Source: Echinicola rosea
Lineage (GTDB): Bacteria; Bacteroidota; Bacteroidia; Cytophagales; Cyclobacteriaceae
Reading direction: 5' to 3'
Assembly: GCF_005281475.1 (NCBI RefSeq)
Contig: NZ_CP040106.1
Location: 3,624,501-3,688,500 of the forward strand
DNA: 64,000 bases
The position numbers and the translations under genes are program-made. Shown in pieces: positions 26,953 to 35,044 of this stretch. Within the stretch, counting starts at the first letter, position 1. Each line of letters starts with the position of its first letter. The notes beneath the pieces were generated by a model. The model made no database searches. It was given only the letters and a program-made list of their open reading frames with translations, and had not been told where the DNA came from.

Positions 26953-27042
26953 GCTGTTCCGGAGTTACAGTCCCGAGCCCAGATAGTAGGGATTTGTAAT
27001 CCCCGTCCGGATACTTCGACTTTGCAAAGCAAGTTTTATAAA

Positions 27043-27103
27043 AAAGCCACTGATAAAGAGACGATCATTCATTTGACTCCCTTTATCAGTGGCTTTGTTT
27101 TTT
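27043..27103 (+). terminator. duplicated terminator
   Basis: Stem AAAGCCACTGATAA (27043-27056) / TTATCAGTGGCTTT (27083-27096) and GTTTTTTT, a copy of the hairpin at 24396. It insulates copy B from read-through. Confidence 0.7.
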
Positions 27104-27283
27104 TACTAGTAAAAATATCTTTTTTCACGTTTAAATTACGTAATTATGTATTTTTCAATAGTAAATTTTAATATTTATTAAATTTATCTTTTATTGTTTT
27201 GTTTCTATTTTTTTCTTGAATAAGAAATTGATGGAATGCAGCTCATAGAACCCATCATTGTTTGACCTTAAACTAATTTTACA

Positions 27284-27574
27284 ATGAAAAAGCACCTATT
27301 ACTCAGTGTATTGATTGTATTGGTCTATATGGCGGGATGCCAGACGGTCAATGAGGAAGAAATGGCCCCACAGTCCGTGGGCACGGCCCAAGAAATCCCG
27401 ACGCAGCAAGCCGTACAGGTAAAGGACTGGTTTGAGCAGCATGAAGCTGAACTGAACCGGCAAAGTAAAAAGGGAAATGCCAATGCCCGGGAAGAAAATT
27501 CGGATGCTTTCTTTGCTCCGTTTATAGAGAAGTTGCCGGATTGGGGGGGACATGCACAGCTTTCGGTTTCCTGA
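27284..27574 (+). CDS. lipoprotein leader of polymorphic toxin, copy B (cut by frameshift)
   Basis: 96 codons, nearly identical to the leader of copy A (lipobox MAGC in place of LAGC, and one Lys to Gln change). The frame is broken at seven G (27543-27549). Here only that one lesion separates it from the body: removal of one G gives an unbroken protein of about 537 residues from 27284 to 28898. Slippage during replication or transcription could therefore switch this copy on. Confidence 0.75.
   Translation: MKKHLLLSVLIVLVYMAGCQTVNEEEMAPQSVGTAQEIPTQQAVQVKDWFEQHEAELNRQSKKGNANAREENSDAFFAPFIEKLPDWGGHAQLSVS
27543..27549 (+). repeat. G7 tract at frameshift, copy B
   Basis: Seven G; six would place LPDWGDMHSFRFPDG in one frame. 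This is the only lesion in copy B, so it is a candidate phase-variation switch. Confidence 0.6.
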
Positions 27575-28898
27575 CGGGAGACAGGTCTATGAGGTGTCCC
27601 TGAAAAATCGGCAGTATGTCATCCCCCGACCGGTAAAGGAGGCGCTTGGAGAAGAGGACATTGATAAGAAGGTACTCCAGAACATGCTGTTCATCGAGCG
27701 GCAGGGCGGGGGCTATGATATCCTTATCGCCCGCTATTACCCGGCCAAGGAAGCCGACGTAAAGGCCTTTGACGAAATCAACTACGGTATGCTGGCAGAT
27801 GGCTGGAGCGGAACGGTGGATGTATATGGGTATGGTGAAGAGCATGCGAATGGTTTCAAAATAGAAGATGGAAAGGTCTTACAAAAGTCCGAATACCAGA
27901 TAATAAAGGATAACGCAAACGAATCGGAATCTTCATGGAGTAGTTGTACAGGTTACTGGATTGATTATCCATATCAATCACAACTATATTATGACCGAGG
28001 GGTTTTATATGGCGGTTTGGCTACTGGCCCACAATCTACGTATGTGCAATCGTGTTGGTTTCCAGCAACAGCTCCAGCACCCGGCCCCCCACCAAACGGT
28101 GGGGGTACTTCGGGACAAACTCCATCCTACGATAATATTTCGCAAATAGAAGATCAGTTGAAGAACCCATGCATGAATTCTTTTCATGATATTTGTTTTC
28201 CACAGCCGGGGGAGAGATATGAATTAGACAATAAATTAACCGATCCATGCGCTTTTGGGCTTTTTAACTATCTTAAAAATAATTTACCACAGTTGCCATC
28301 TGTACCGGATGAAGCTGATGATTTTGCACAAGCAATTCTTGATTTATTTGAATATTCAAATAAATTTAAATATACAATAACGAATAAAGATGTTGAAGGT
28401 AATTCTACAAGTTTTGCGGTGAAGAATAAGGATACAGGTAAGTATGAGATAACTACAACATTAAGTGATAATTATCTTGAAAGGGCAACTAAGCTTTCTA
28501 TAGTTCGAACAATGATCCATGAGTCAATTCATGCTTATTTATCTTATGAACAATATACCAATACATTTGAGGATCCTTTTGCAGCTATCAGACAATATGG
28601 AATGAATCATGGTATTACAGATTCAGATGTGCTTCATCATGAATTTATGCCTGCGTATATTCATGCTGTGGCTACATCTCTAAGTAGGTGGGATAGTTCA
28701 GAAGGCGGTGGTGGTTTATCATGGGACTATTTTGAAGCAATGGCATGGGGAGGGTTAACACATCATGGAAAAGATGGTCCAATGACCGAAGCGTTTAAAG
28801 CCAATTTCCCCAATTCTTGGGAAAGAAATAAAATATTAGAAATTTTAGAAAATGAAGCAACTGGAAACCGGAAAGCAAAAGGTGATAAATGTAATTAA
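27552..28898 (+). CDS. polymorphic toxin body with zinc-metallopeptidase C-terminal domain
   Basis: 448 codons counted from an ATG inside the ancestral gene. Residues 1-97 are the conserved body as in copy A; a Pro/Gly-rich linker (about 170-192) leads to a private domain. There IVRTMIHESIHAYL gives a zinc-type HExxH (H323, E324, H327), followed by DVLHHEFMPAYIHAVATSL, whose E364 or neighbouring His could be the third ligand. This two-part layout (HExxH, then HHExM) is seen in metallopeptidase tips of Bacteroidota toxins. An unwanted lead: it could also be a plain surface peptidase. The immunity candidate at 28852 overlaps its end by 47 bases. Confidence 0.72.
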   Translation: MHSFRFPDGRQVYEVSLKNRQYVIPRPVKEALGEEDIDKKVLQNMLFIERQGGGYDILIARYYPAKEADVKAFDEINYGMLADGWSGTVDVYGYGEEHANGFKIEDGKVLQKSEYQIIKDNANESESSWSSCTGYWIDYPYQSQLYYDRGVLYGGLATGPQSTYVQSCWFPATAPAPGPPPNGGGTSGQTPSYDNISQIEDQLKNPCMNSFHDICFPQPGERYELDNKLTDPCAFGLFNYLKNNLPQLPSVPDEADDFAQAILDLFEYSNKFKYTITNKDVEGNSTSFAVKNKDTGKYEITTTLSDNYLERATKLSIVRTMIHESIHAYLSYEQYTNTFEDPFAAIRQYGMNHGITDSDVLHHEFMPAYIHAVATSLSRWDSSEGGGGLSWDYFEAMAWGGLTHHGKDGPMTEAFKANFPNSWERNKILEILENEATGNRKAKGDKCN

Positions 28899-29448
28899 TT
28901 TATTCCTTTTGATAGTATTAATGACAGCGTGTGCCACTTCCCCTTTGTTAATGAAAAATGAAACGAAGAATGACCTAGAGTACGAAGTGATCAAATTACT
29001 TTCACTTTCTGACAATGGATTGTTTTATAAGACATTGAAAGCTGATCACCCTAGTATTTATGGGATGATGGATTATAATATGATAAATGAAAATAACCGC
29101 AAGGAAAGTGTAATCACAGAGATGGACAGGTATTTGGATTTTGATACGATATTCAATGCATCGCAACGTATGGAGCTGGATCATAAATTGAAAAACTTAA
29201 AAAATGTCCACCTTGATAGGAAACAGTTGAAAATAAGTAAACTAAGGTATGAACACACTGGCACTGGGAGATTAGAAAGAATTACTTTTCCTATCTTCCA
29301 ACAAGATTCAAAAGGAAATTTATATGCTTTTTTGTTTTACAGCTGGAGTACCCTGAAGCGGATGAATGGAGCTTCCTACATTTATATTTTCGTAAAACAC
29401 AATAATAAATGGGAAAAGTTATCTACTGTCTTTGTTTCCATAACTTAA
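28852..29448 (+). CDS. lipoprotein, probable immunity to metallopeptidase toxin
   Basis: 198 codons. After a short cytoplasmic start a hydrophobic stretch ends in a lipobox-like LLIVLMTAC, so the mature protein would be a lipoprotein of about 170 residues (acidic, with YDLEYEVIKLL-like helices and a beta-rich end SYIYIFVKHNNKWEKL). It overlaps the toxin gene by 47 bases in another frame; a start closer to the lipobox is possible. An envelope location would suit protection against an envelope-acting peptidase. No family is recognised. Confidence 0.6.
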   Translation: MKQLETGKQKVINVINLFLLIVLMTACATSPLLMKNETKNDLEYEVIKLLSLSDNGLFYKTLKADHPSIYGMMDYNMINENNRKESVITEMDRYLDFDTIFNASQRMELDHKLKNLKNVHLDRKQLKISKLRYEHTGTGRLERITFPIFQQDSKGNLYAFLFYSWSTLKRMNGASYIYIFVKHNNKWEKLSTVFVSIT

Positions 29449-29472
29449 CAGGAATGATAACAGGCTGAAGAA

Positions 29473-29814
29473 ATGAAGATCTATTTAGCAATTCTTTTGG
29501 CTTGTTTTAGTTTATTTAGCTGCAAAGCACAACCTACAACCGTTCAGGATCTTTCGGACGATTTATCTTTGAATTGTAACATGGCCAATATCGATAGTGT
29601 TGTTTATTCATTTTATGGGCTCTATGATCGGAGTATTATGGTTCCCAGTGTTACCATCAGCCAGGGGCTGTGTATAAACCAACATCTCCTGAAGAGAATT
29701 TACAGCGTTATATCGAAAGTATTAAGGATCCAGAGGCAAAACGGAAAGCCCAGTTGGATTACCTCAAGACCCATGGAGGCAGGGATTTTGCTGAGGTGGT
29801 GGAGGAGCTGCTAA
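29473..29814 (+). CDS. lipoprotein N-terminus joined out of frame to toxin cassette
   Basis: The first 52 codons look genuine: signal and lipobox MKIYLAILLACFSLFSC, then KAQPTTVQDLSDDLSLNC. At about 29628 the DNA changes to the pre-toxin homology block, but in the wrong frame, so the remaining 60 codons are a frame-shadow of that block (Arg/Trp-rich, no sense). I read it as a truncated lipoprotein gene, perhaps an old immunity gene, interrupted by arrival of cassette 3. Confidence 0.45.
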   Translation: MKIYLAILLACFSLFSCKAQPTTVQDLSDDLSLNCNMANIDSVVYSFYGLYDRSIMVPSVTISQGLCINQHLLKRIYSVISKVLRIQRQNGKPSWITSRPMEAGILLRWWRSC

Positions 29815-29868
29815 AAACCCCAGGGCTTACTGTTGGGGATGTAGATGAGATCAATAAACTTGTTAGTG
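29626..29868 (+). repeat. pre-toxin homology block, copy 2
   Basis: Matches 25512-25752 from the bases encoding YYGSQCYHQ to EINKLV. Its left edge is sharp: sequence before it belongs to an unrelated lipoprotein gene. Confidence 0.8.
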
Positions 29869-30323
29869 ATACTTATACTAATCTTATAAATGAGTATTTT
29901 AATGCAACATTGGGAGTAGTTGCTAGAACAGCCAAGCCCTTCATAGAATTGGCACTGTTCAATTCTGTTTCAGATATTGCGCTTAAAGGGCTGTCTGCAG
30001 TTTTAACTTCAAAATGGGGGACTGATCTCTTCAATGCCATAAAAAGTATAAAGGTACCTAAAATTACCCAGGTAACCTTTGAGACCATTTCCACCCGTAA
30101 AAAACTGATCGAATTCAGATTGGGATTGAAAAGGACTGAGTTTATGGCCAAAATGGAAAAAGCTACAGGGACAACATGGAAAGCCTTCTCACATCCTGAA
30201 ATATTCAATCTACACTATAATGGGCTTAAATACACGAGAAGACCCTTTTCAAAATTTGCTGGAGCGACTGTGGATATTTACAAGAATGGAAAAAATATAG
30301 CAAAATACAGATTATTGGATTGA
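29670..30323 (+). CDS. orphan toxin cassette 3 (no leader)
   Basis: 217 codons from a GTG that is the valine of AVYKPTSPEEN in copy A. Residues 1-66 repeat the pre-toxin segment; the rest (about 70-217) is a new domain: helical first (SVSDIALKGLSAVLTSKWGTDLFNAI), then a compact end (LKRTEFMAKMEKATGTTWKAF, KFAGATVDIYKNGKNIAKYRLLD). It has no lipoprotein signal and a stop lies in frame just before the block, so it is probably silent until recombined behind a leader by way of the 240-base homology. The toxin activity is not recognised. Confidence 0.6.
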   Translation: MYKPTSPEENLQRYIESIKDPEAKRKAQLDYLKTHGGRDFAEVVEELLKTPGLTVGDVDEINKLVSDTYTNLINEYFNATLGVVARTAKPFIELALFNSVSDIALKGLSAVLTSKWGTDLFNAIKSIKVPKITQVTFETISTRKKLIEFRLGLKRTEFMAKMEKATGTTWKAFSHPEIFNLHYNGLKYTRRPFSKFAGATVDIYKNGKNIAKYRLLD

Positions 30324-30330
30324 AAATATT

Positions 30331-30834
30331 ATGGTAGACATTAAGCCGTTAAAGAAAATAAAGGGCAGAAGGATTAATGGTATTAGTGCACTGGCAGGTA
30401 CGTTATATGAGAGTGGAAGATTTTGTCTGGAAGGCAAAATGGAGTGGCGTTTATGGAAGCAAGATATGGAACCTCTTCATCTTTCTTTATTGTATAACTG
30501 TAAAGAACTAGGAGTAGATGACACCTATGATTTAATTGTCAAGAGACTGCCATTAAAAAGAGACTATTTGAGTGAGTCAAAAGTTGGATCCATAAACCCG
30601 TTTGGTTTTCATTTACAGTTTGAAAGCGACCTTACTGTCAAGCATCTTTCACTATATCATTTTGTGGAAGAGAGTGTGGGTAAGGTGTATGAGAACAATA
30701 TCCTGTTAAAATTCGAAGACGGTACTTCCCTCTTGGTACAGCCCCAGGGTTATATCCCGTTTATTAATTTTTATCGGGATGCATCCACAATCAAGAAGGA
30801 GCTTGAAGACGGAATAGAAACTGTTGTTTTCTAA
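30331..30834 (+). CDS. probable immunity protein to toxin cassette 3
   Basis: 167 residues, soluble, mixed alpha/beta with a long beta-rich end (GKVYENNILLKFEDGTSLLVQPQGYIPFINFY). Starts seven bases after the cassette-3 stop and is the last gene before the terminator, the same order as in unit 1. Family not recognised; the role follows from position. Confidence 0.6.
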   Translation: MVDIKPLKKIKGRRINGISALAGTLYESGRFCLEGKMEWRLWKQDMEPLHLSLLYNCKELGVDDTYDLIVKRLPLKRDYLSESKVGSINPFGFHLQFESDLTVKHLSLYHFVEESVGKVYENNILLKFEDGTSLLVQPQGYIPFINFYRDASTIKKELEDGIETVVF

Positions 30835-30859
30835 CAGGCAAGATTAGGGCATATTAAAG

Positions 30860-30893
30860 AAAAAGGAAGCCAATTCGGCTTCCTTTTTCTTTC
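30860..30893. terminator. bidirectional terminator
   Basis: Stem AAAAAGGAAGC (30860-30870) / GCTTCCTTTTT (30878-30888), A-rich on the left and T-rich on the right. It separates the plus-strand toxin locus from the minus-strand uxaB gene. Confidence 0.75.
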
Positions 30894-30919
30894 TAAATCT
30901 AATATTAGAGGTTTATCAA

Positions 30920-32335
30920 TTATACTTTTTCCTTGTCCACCAGTTGGCTTAACTGCTCCGCTATGGCAGCTTGGAGGCCTTCGACTTTGGTGAGGTCGGT
31001 ATCCCAGAAATTGATGTTTTTAAGGACTTCGTTTGCCACTTGGTCGACATCATCACTTTCCCAGATCGTCTTGAAGTAATTGACGATTTCTTCATCATCC
31101 TGTACTGGGGTGGCTTCGCCATTATAGCTTCCTTTATAGAAAACCATCAGGGCAGCCAGCGAGCGGACCAAATTGGGTGGCAACTGGCCTTTTCGGTCCA
31201 CATATTCCAAAAGAGAAGGCAATACCCTTACCTTAAACTTAGAGATGGAATTCAAGGCGATGCTACTCAAAAGGTGCTTTACAAATGGGTTCTTGAACCG
31301 ATCCATCACGTCATTGGCAAACTGCTCCAGCTCTTCTTTGGGAAGGTCCAGCGTGGGGATGATTTCACCTTGGATGGTTTCGTTCAGGAATGGCCCGATC
31401 ACTGGGTCTTCTACTGATTCCCTTACTGTTCTCAGCCCATGCAGGTAAGCTACGGGCACCAACGAAGTATGGGCGCCATTGAGGATTCTTACCTTTCTGG
31501 TCCTGTATGGGGATTGGTCTTTGACAAATTTCACGTCGAGTCCAGCTTCCTCAGCAGGAAATTCTGCTTTGACTGCATCTGGTCCTTCGATCACCCACAG
31601 GTGAAAAGGTTCGGCTTTTACCACCAAATTATCTTCGTACCCAATGTTTTCTTGAATTTCTTTAATGGTCTCCTTTGGAAATCCAGGGACGATACGGTCC
31701 ACTAGGGTGTTGGAGAAGGTGTTGGCCTCATTGATCCATTGGATAAAGCCATTGGGTAGCTGCCATAGGGCTGCATATTGAAGGATGATCTCTTTTAGCT
31801 TGGCGCCATTTTTATCGATCAGTTCACAGGGGATGATGTGAAGCCCTTTGGCCTTGTCTCCATTAAAGGTGTCAAATCTTTTATAAAGGAGAGCGGTCAA
31901 TTTACCCGGAAATGAACTGGGTAGTTTTTCTCGATCATCATCTGCTGGATTGTACGAAATACCTGCTTCCGTGGTATTGGATACCACAAAACGGAGATCT
32001 GGGTTTTCGGCCAGTTTCAGGTAAGCTTCATAGCTCTCATAAGGATTGACCACTCCTCTAACGCAGGTGATCAGGCGGGTTTCCTCTTTGGCCTCGCCTT
32101 TTTGGATGCCGCTGAGCTGCACATGGTACAGGCCTTCTTGGTCATTGATCATTTTACCCAATCCATGTTGGATGGGCTGTACCAACTGCACGTCGCCGTT
32201 AAAGTCAGTTTTTTCGTTCATGGTATCGATGATCCAGTCCACAAAGCCCCTTAGGAAGTTGCCCTCTCCAAATTGGAGGACTTTTATAGGTCTTTCGGTA
32301 ATTCCATCGACAATTTGTCTGTTCAGTGTTTTCAT
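30920..32335 (-). CDS. uxaB: tagaturonate reductase (altronate oxidoreductase)
   Basis: 471 residues of the long-chain mannitol-dehydrogenase family. UxaB reduces tagaturonate to altronate with NADH, second step of galacturonate breakdown. Recognised by IKVLQFGEGNFLRGFVDWIIDTMNE (nucleotide site), FVVSNTTEAGI, KGLHIIPCELIDKNG, and VRILNGAHTSLVPVAYLHGL at the active site (Lys/His set). It follows uxaC by 16 bases on the minus strand. UxaA, needed for the next step, is not in the window. Confidence 0.93.
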   Translation of the reverse strand: MKTLNRQIVDGITERPIKVLQFGEGNFLRGFVDWIIDTMNEKTDFNGDVQLVQPIQHGLGKMINDQEGLYHVQLSGIQKGEAKEETRLITCVRGVVNPYESYEAYLKLAENPDLRFVVSNTTEAGISYNPADDDREKLPSSFPGKLTALLYKRFDTFNGDKAKGLHIIPCELIDKNGAKLKEIILQYAALWQLPNGFIQWINEANTFSNTLVDRIVPGFPKETIKEIQENIGYEDNLVVKAEPFHLWVIEGPDAVKAEFPAEEAGLDVKFVKDQSPYRTRKVRILNGAHTSLVPVAYLHGLRTVRESVEDPVIGPFLNETIQGEIIPTLDLPKEELEQFANDVMDRFKNPFVKHLLSSIALNSISKFKVRVLPSLLEYVDRKGQLPPNLVRSLAALMVFYKGSYNGEATPVQDDEEIVNYFKTIWESDDVDQVANEVLKNINFWDTDLTKVEGLQAAIAEQLSQLVDKEKV

Positions 32336-32351
32336 GGTTTATCGAGAATTT

Positions 32352-33797
32352 CTATTGTTCAAATTCAAAATAATTTTTGGCATTGTAATAGCAAATGTCA
32401 CTGACAATCTTACCCAGCCATTTCTCATCAGCAGGCAATTCGCCGTTTTCCACATCTTTGCCGATCAAGTTACAAAGTGTCCTGCGGAAATACTCGTGTC
32501 TGGGGAAGGAAAGGAAGCTTCTGGAGTCAGTAAGCATGCCTACAAAGCAACTCAGCAGTCCCATATTGGATAGGGCATTCATTTGCTTTTCCATGCCGTC
32601 CTTTTGGTCCAAGAACCACCAGCCCGAGCCAAATTGTACTTTTCCCCTTATGGAGCCATCATTGAAGTTGCCGATCATAGTGGCAAGGACTTCATTGTCT
32701 CGCGGGTTCAGGTTATAAAGGATCGTTTTGGTCAGCTGGTCCGTGCTGTCCAGTTGGTTGAGAAATTTGGCGATGGCTTCGGCTTGGCTGAAGTCGCCAA
32801 TGGAATCAAATCCTGTATCGGGTCCCAAGATGCTGAGCATCCGTTCATTGGTATTTCTAAGGGCTCCCAAGTGATACTGTTGTGTCCAGCCTTTGGCGTG
32901 GTACATGTGGCTGAGGTGCAGCAAAGTCTCAAACTTGAAATACTGGGTTTCTTCTACGGTTAATGGTTTTTGCTCAGATAGTTTTTGGAAGAGGTCTTCA
33001 GCACTGTGTTGGCCCATTTTGAAGAAGTAAAGCTGTTCTAGGCCGTGGTCGGAGAGCCTTCCGCCGTGTTCGTGGAAGAACGCAATCCGATTTTCCAATG
33101 CTGCCAAGAGGTCTCCATATTTGCTGATGGTCACGCCGCTGGCTTCTTGGAGCTTTTCCAAATAGGCCATGTAATCGGCTGGATTTTCCACCGCATAGGC
33201 TTTGTCCGGTCTGAAGGCTGGAAAAAGGTTTGGCTGTATTCCATCTTTTTTTGCTTTCACATGGTATTCCAAGCTATCGGTAGGATCATCTGTAGAACAA
33301 ACCGTTTCGACGTTCATTTGGCCCAAAAGCCCTCTGGTGTTGTGGGAGGATTGTTGGAGCATGTCCGTTGCTTTTTGGTAAATGTCATTTGCCGTATCCG
33401 GCCCCAGCAGTTCATCGATACCAAAATAGCGTTTTAGTTCTAAATGAGTCCAGTGGTAAAGTGGATTTCTCAAGGTATAAGGAACCGTTTCGGCCCACTT
33501 TTGGAATTTTTCCTGGTCAGTTGATCCTTTTCCTGTAATGTATTTTTCGTCAATACCCAAGGTTCTCATGGCGCGCCACTTGTAATGGTCTCCGGCGAGC
33601 CAGATCTCTGTAAGGTTTTTGAATGTCCTGTTTTCGGCGATGTCCTGTGGAGACAGGTGACAGTGGTAGTCTATGATAGGAAGTTCTTTTGCATAGTCAT
33701 GGTAAAGAACCTGTGCAAATTCACTTTGCAATAGAAAATCTTCTGATAAGAAGGTTTTTTTAGTTTTGCGCAATCGATTGCTCACTTCGTCCAACAT
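32352..33797 (-). CDS. uxaC: glucuronate/galacturonate isomerase
   Basis: 481 residues. UxaC converts D-galacturonate to tagaturonate (and glucuronate to fructuronate). Family wording is plain: YHDYAKELPIIDYHCHLSPQDIAENRTFKNLTEIWLAGDHYKWRAMR, NPLYHWTHLELKRYFGI, STDDPTDSLEYH, and HEYFRRTLCNLIG near the end. The only ATG gives about 14 extra N-terminal residues compared with known UxaC, and the operator GCAATCGATTGC falls inside them; a TTG closer to the conserved start cannot be ruled out. Order lacI-uxaC-uxaB suggests one transcript plus a local operator. Confidence 0.93.
   Translation of the reverse strand: MLDEVSNRLRKTKKTFLSEDFLLQSEFAQVLYHDYAKELPIIDYHCHLSPQDIAENRTFKNLTEIWLAGDHYKWRAMRTLGIDEKYITGKGSTDQEKFQKWAETVPYTLRNPLYHWTHLELKRYFGIDELLGPDTANDIYQKATDMLQQSSHNTRGLLGQMNVETVCSTDDPTDSLEYHVKAKKDGIQPNLFPAFRPDKAYAVENPADYMAYLEKLQEASGVTISKYGDLLAALENRIAFFHEHGGRLSDHGLEQLYFFKMGQHSAEDLFQKLSEQKPLTVEETQYFKFETLLHLSHMYHAKGWTQQYHLGALRNTNERMLSILGPDTGFDSIGDFSQAEAIAKFLNQLDSTDQLTKTILYNLNPRDNEVLATMIGNFNDGSIRGKVQFGSGWWFLDQKDGMEKQMNALSNMGLLSCFVGMLTDSRSFLSFPRHEYFRRTLCNLIGKDVENGELPADEKWLGKIVSDICYYNAKNYFEFEQ
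33770..33781. promoter_or_regulatory. LacI-type operator at uxaC
   Basis: Perfect 12-base palindrome GCAATCGATTGC, the same as at 35221 and 44446. It lies within the first codons of the uxaC frame, so bound repressor would block the start of transcription or elongation. Confidence 0.65.
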
Positions 33798-33837
33798 GTG
33801 CTTTTGTGTGTTTTATGTATTTTCAAAAGGTCTAATA

Positions 33838-34884
33838 TTATTTTTCTATAGGTTGACTTACCTTCCGGGTAGAGGATTCCCGAATGATCAGGTCTGGCTT
33901 GAGCACGGTTTTTTGCGGAACGTACTTCTTTGGATCGGCTTTGAGAAGTTCGAAAAACAATTCTGCCGCCACATTTCCCATCGGAATACTTACCTGATCC
34001 ACGGTGGTGAGGGAAGGAGTAGTGAAGGAGGTAAAAGGTTCATTTCCAAACCCAGCCAATCCAACTTCTTCAGGTACGCTGATCTCCTTCTCTTTGAGCA
34101 TTTGCAAAGCTCCCATCGCGGCATAGTCACTTGAAGAAAAAATTGCATCAAACTCCAACCGCTCGTCGAGCATCTTCAGTACGGACTTCTGCCCGTCTTC
34201 CAATTGCATGTTGCTTTCTATTACCAGGTTTTTGTCAAACGGAATACCATTGTCTCGTAAGGCATCTGTATAACCTCTAAGCCTTTCACTGTAGATGTTG
34301 ATTTTTCGGGGGTTGGTGAAGTGGGCAATTTTCTTGTAGCCATTCTCGATGAGATGTTCTACGGTTTTGTACGCTCCCAAATAATCATCAATGACTACTT
34401 GGTTAACTTCTACATCGTCAGTGATTCTATCAAACAATACCAAAGGAATGCTTTTTTCTACTATACGCTCCAGGTGTTCGAAATCTTCCGTGTTTTTACC
34501 GATCGACATGATGATGCCATCTACACGGGCGCTGAGAAGTGTGTCCACAATCTGAACTTCCTGCTCGAAGTTTTCGTACGATTGGCTGATGATCACTTTA
34601 TAGTTAAGCTGATTGGCTATTTCTTCAATGCCCCTGACTACTGAAGAGAAGAAATTCCTATTGGCTGTGGGGACGATTATCCCGATCAGCCTGCTTCTGC
34701 CATTTCTGAGGGCTGCGGCAATATTGTTCGGTTGATAATTAATATCCTTCGCAGTTTTATTGACCAGCTTTTTGGTGGCATCACTTATCCTCGGGTGGTT
34801 ATTCAGTGCACGAGAAACGGTACTGGCAGTAATGCCTAACTTAGAAGCTATATCATGAATCGTTGCCTTCTTTCTCTTATTCAT
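33838..34884 (-). CDS. LacI-family transcription regulator of the pectin locus
   Basis: 348 residues. HTH: ATIHDIASKLGITASTVSRALNNHPRIS with the hinge helix NNIAAALRNGRS; then a periplasmic-binding-protein-like sensor domain (RLIGIIVPTANRNFFSSVVRGIEEIA; VDGIIMSIGKN; AIFSSSDYAAMGALQMLKE; DQVSIPMGNVAAELFFELL). I use ATG 34884, seven codons into the frame, because LacI proteins start there. The gene sits between uxaC and the pectin enzymes, and GCAATCGATTGC palindromes are found before both groups, so it is the likely regulator, with a uronate or oligouronide as probable inducer. Confidence 0.92.
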   Translation of the reverse strand: MNKRKKATIHDIASKLGITASTVSRALNNHPRISDATKKLVNKTAKDINYQPNNIAAALRNGRSRLIGIIVPTANRNFFSSVVRGIEEIANQLNYKVIISQSYENFEQEVQIVDTLLSARVDGIIMSIGKNTEDFEHLERIVEKSIPLVLFDRITDDVEVNQVVIDDYLGAYKTVEHLIENGYKKIAHFTNPRKINIYSERLRGYTDALRDNGIPFDKNLVIESNMQLEDGQKSVLKMLDERLEFDAIFSSSDYAAMGALQMLKEKEISVPEEVGLAGFGNEPFTSFTTPSLTTVDQVSIPMGNVAAELFFELLKADPKKYVPQKTVLKPDLIIRESSTRKVSQPIEK

Positions 34885-34910
34885 TTTTTCTAAACAGGTT
34901 GCCAAAACCT

Positions 34911-34918
34911 CAAATGTA
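34911..34918 (-). promoter_or_regulatory. possible -7 element of lacI
   Basis: TACATTTG on the minus strand, 26 bases before the lacI ATG. The nearest TTTG upstream is only 12 bases away, so the promoter is not ideal. Confidence 0.35.
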
Positions 34919-35032
34919 AGACAATTCTTTCAAATTATGGTAAATGTCTTATTTGGGCGCTAAATGCTTGTTTTGGCTTTTTTCGGTTATTAAGGGTTGT
35001 AGCTTTAGTCCGTATTTGTCCTAAAATATAAT

Positions 35033-35044
35033 GTAATCGTTTGC
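35033..35044. promoter_or_regulatory. weak LacI-type operator before lacI
   Basis: GTAATCGTTTGC differs at two positions from GCAATCGATTGC. It lies about 150 bases upstream of lacI, where it could give autoregulation. Confidence 0.35.

Larger units (their letters stand above)
26953..27850 (+). repeat. long direct repeat, copy B
   Basis: Second copy of the block at 24307-25205. It contains a copy of the S9 peptidase terminator (27043-27103) although no peptidase gene precedes it here. That shows that the block at 24307 is the parent and that its upstream boundary lies just after the peptidase gene. The spacer up to 27283 has no other feature. Confidence 0.85.
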
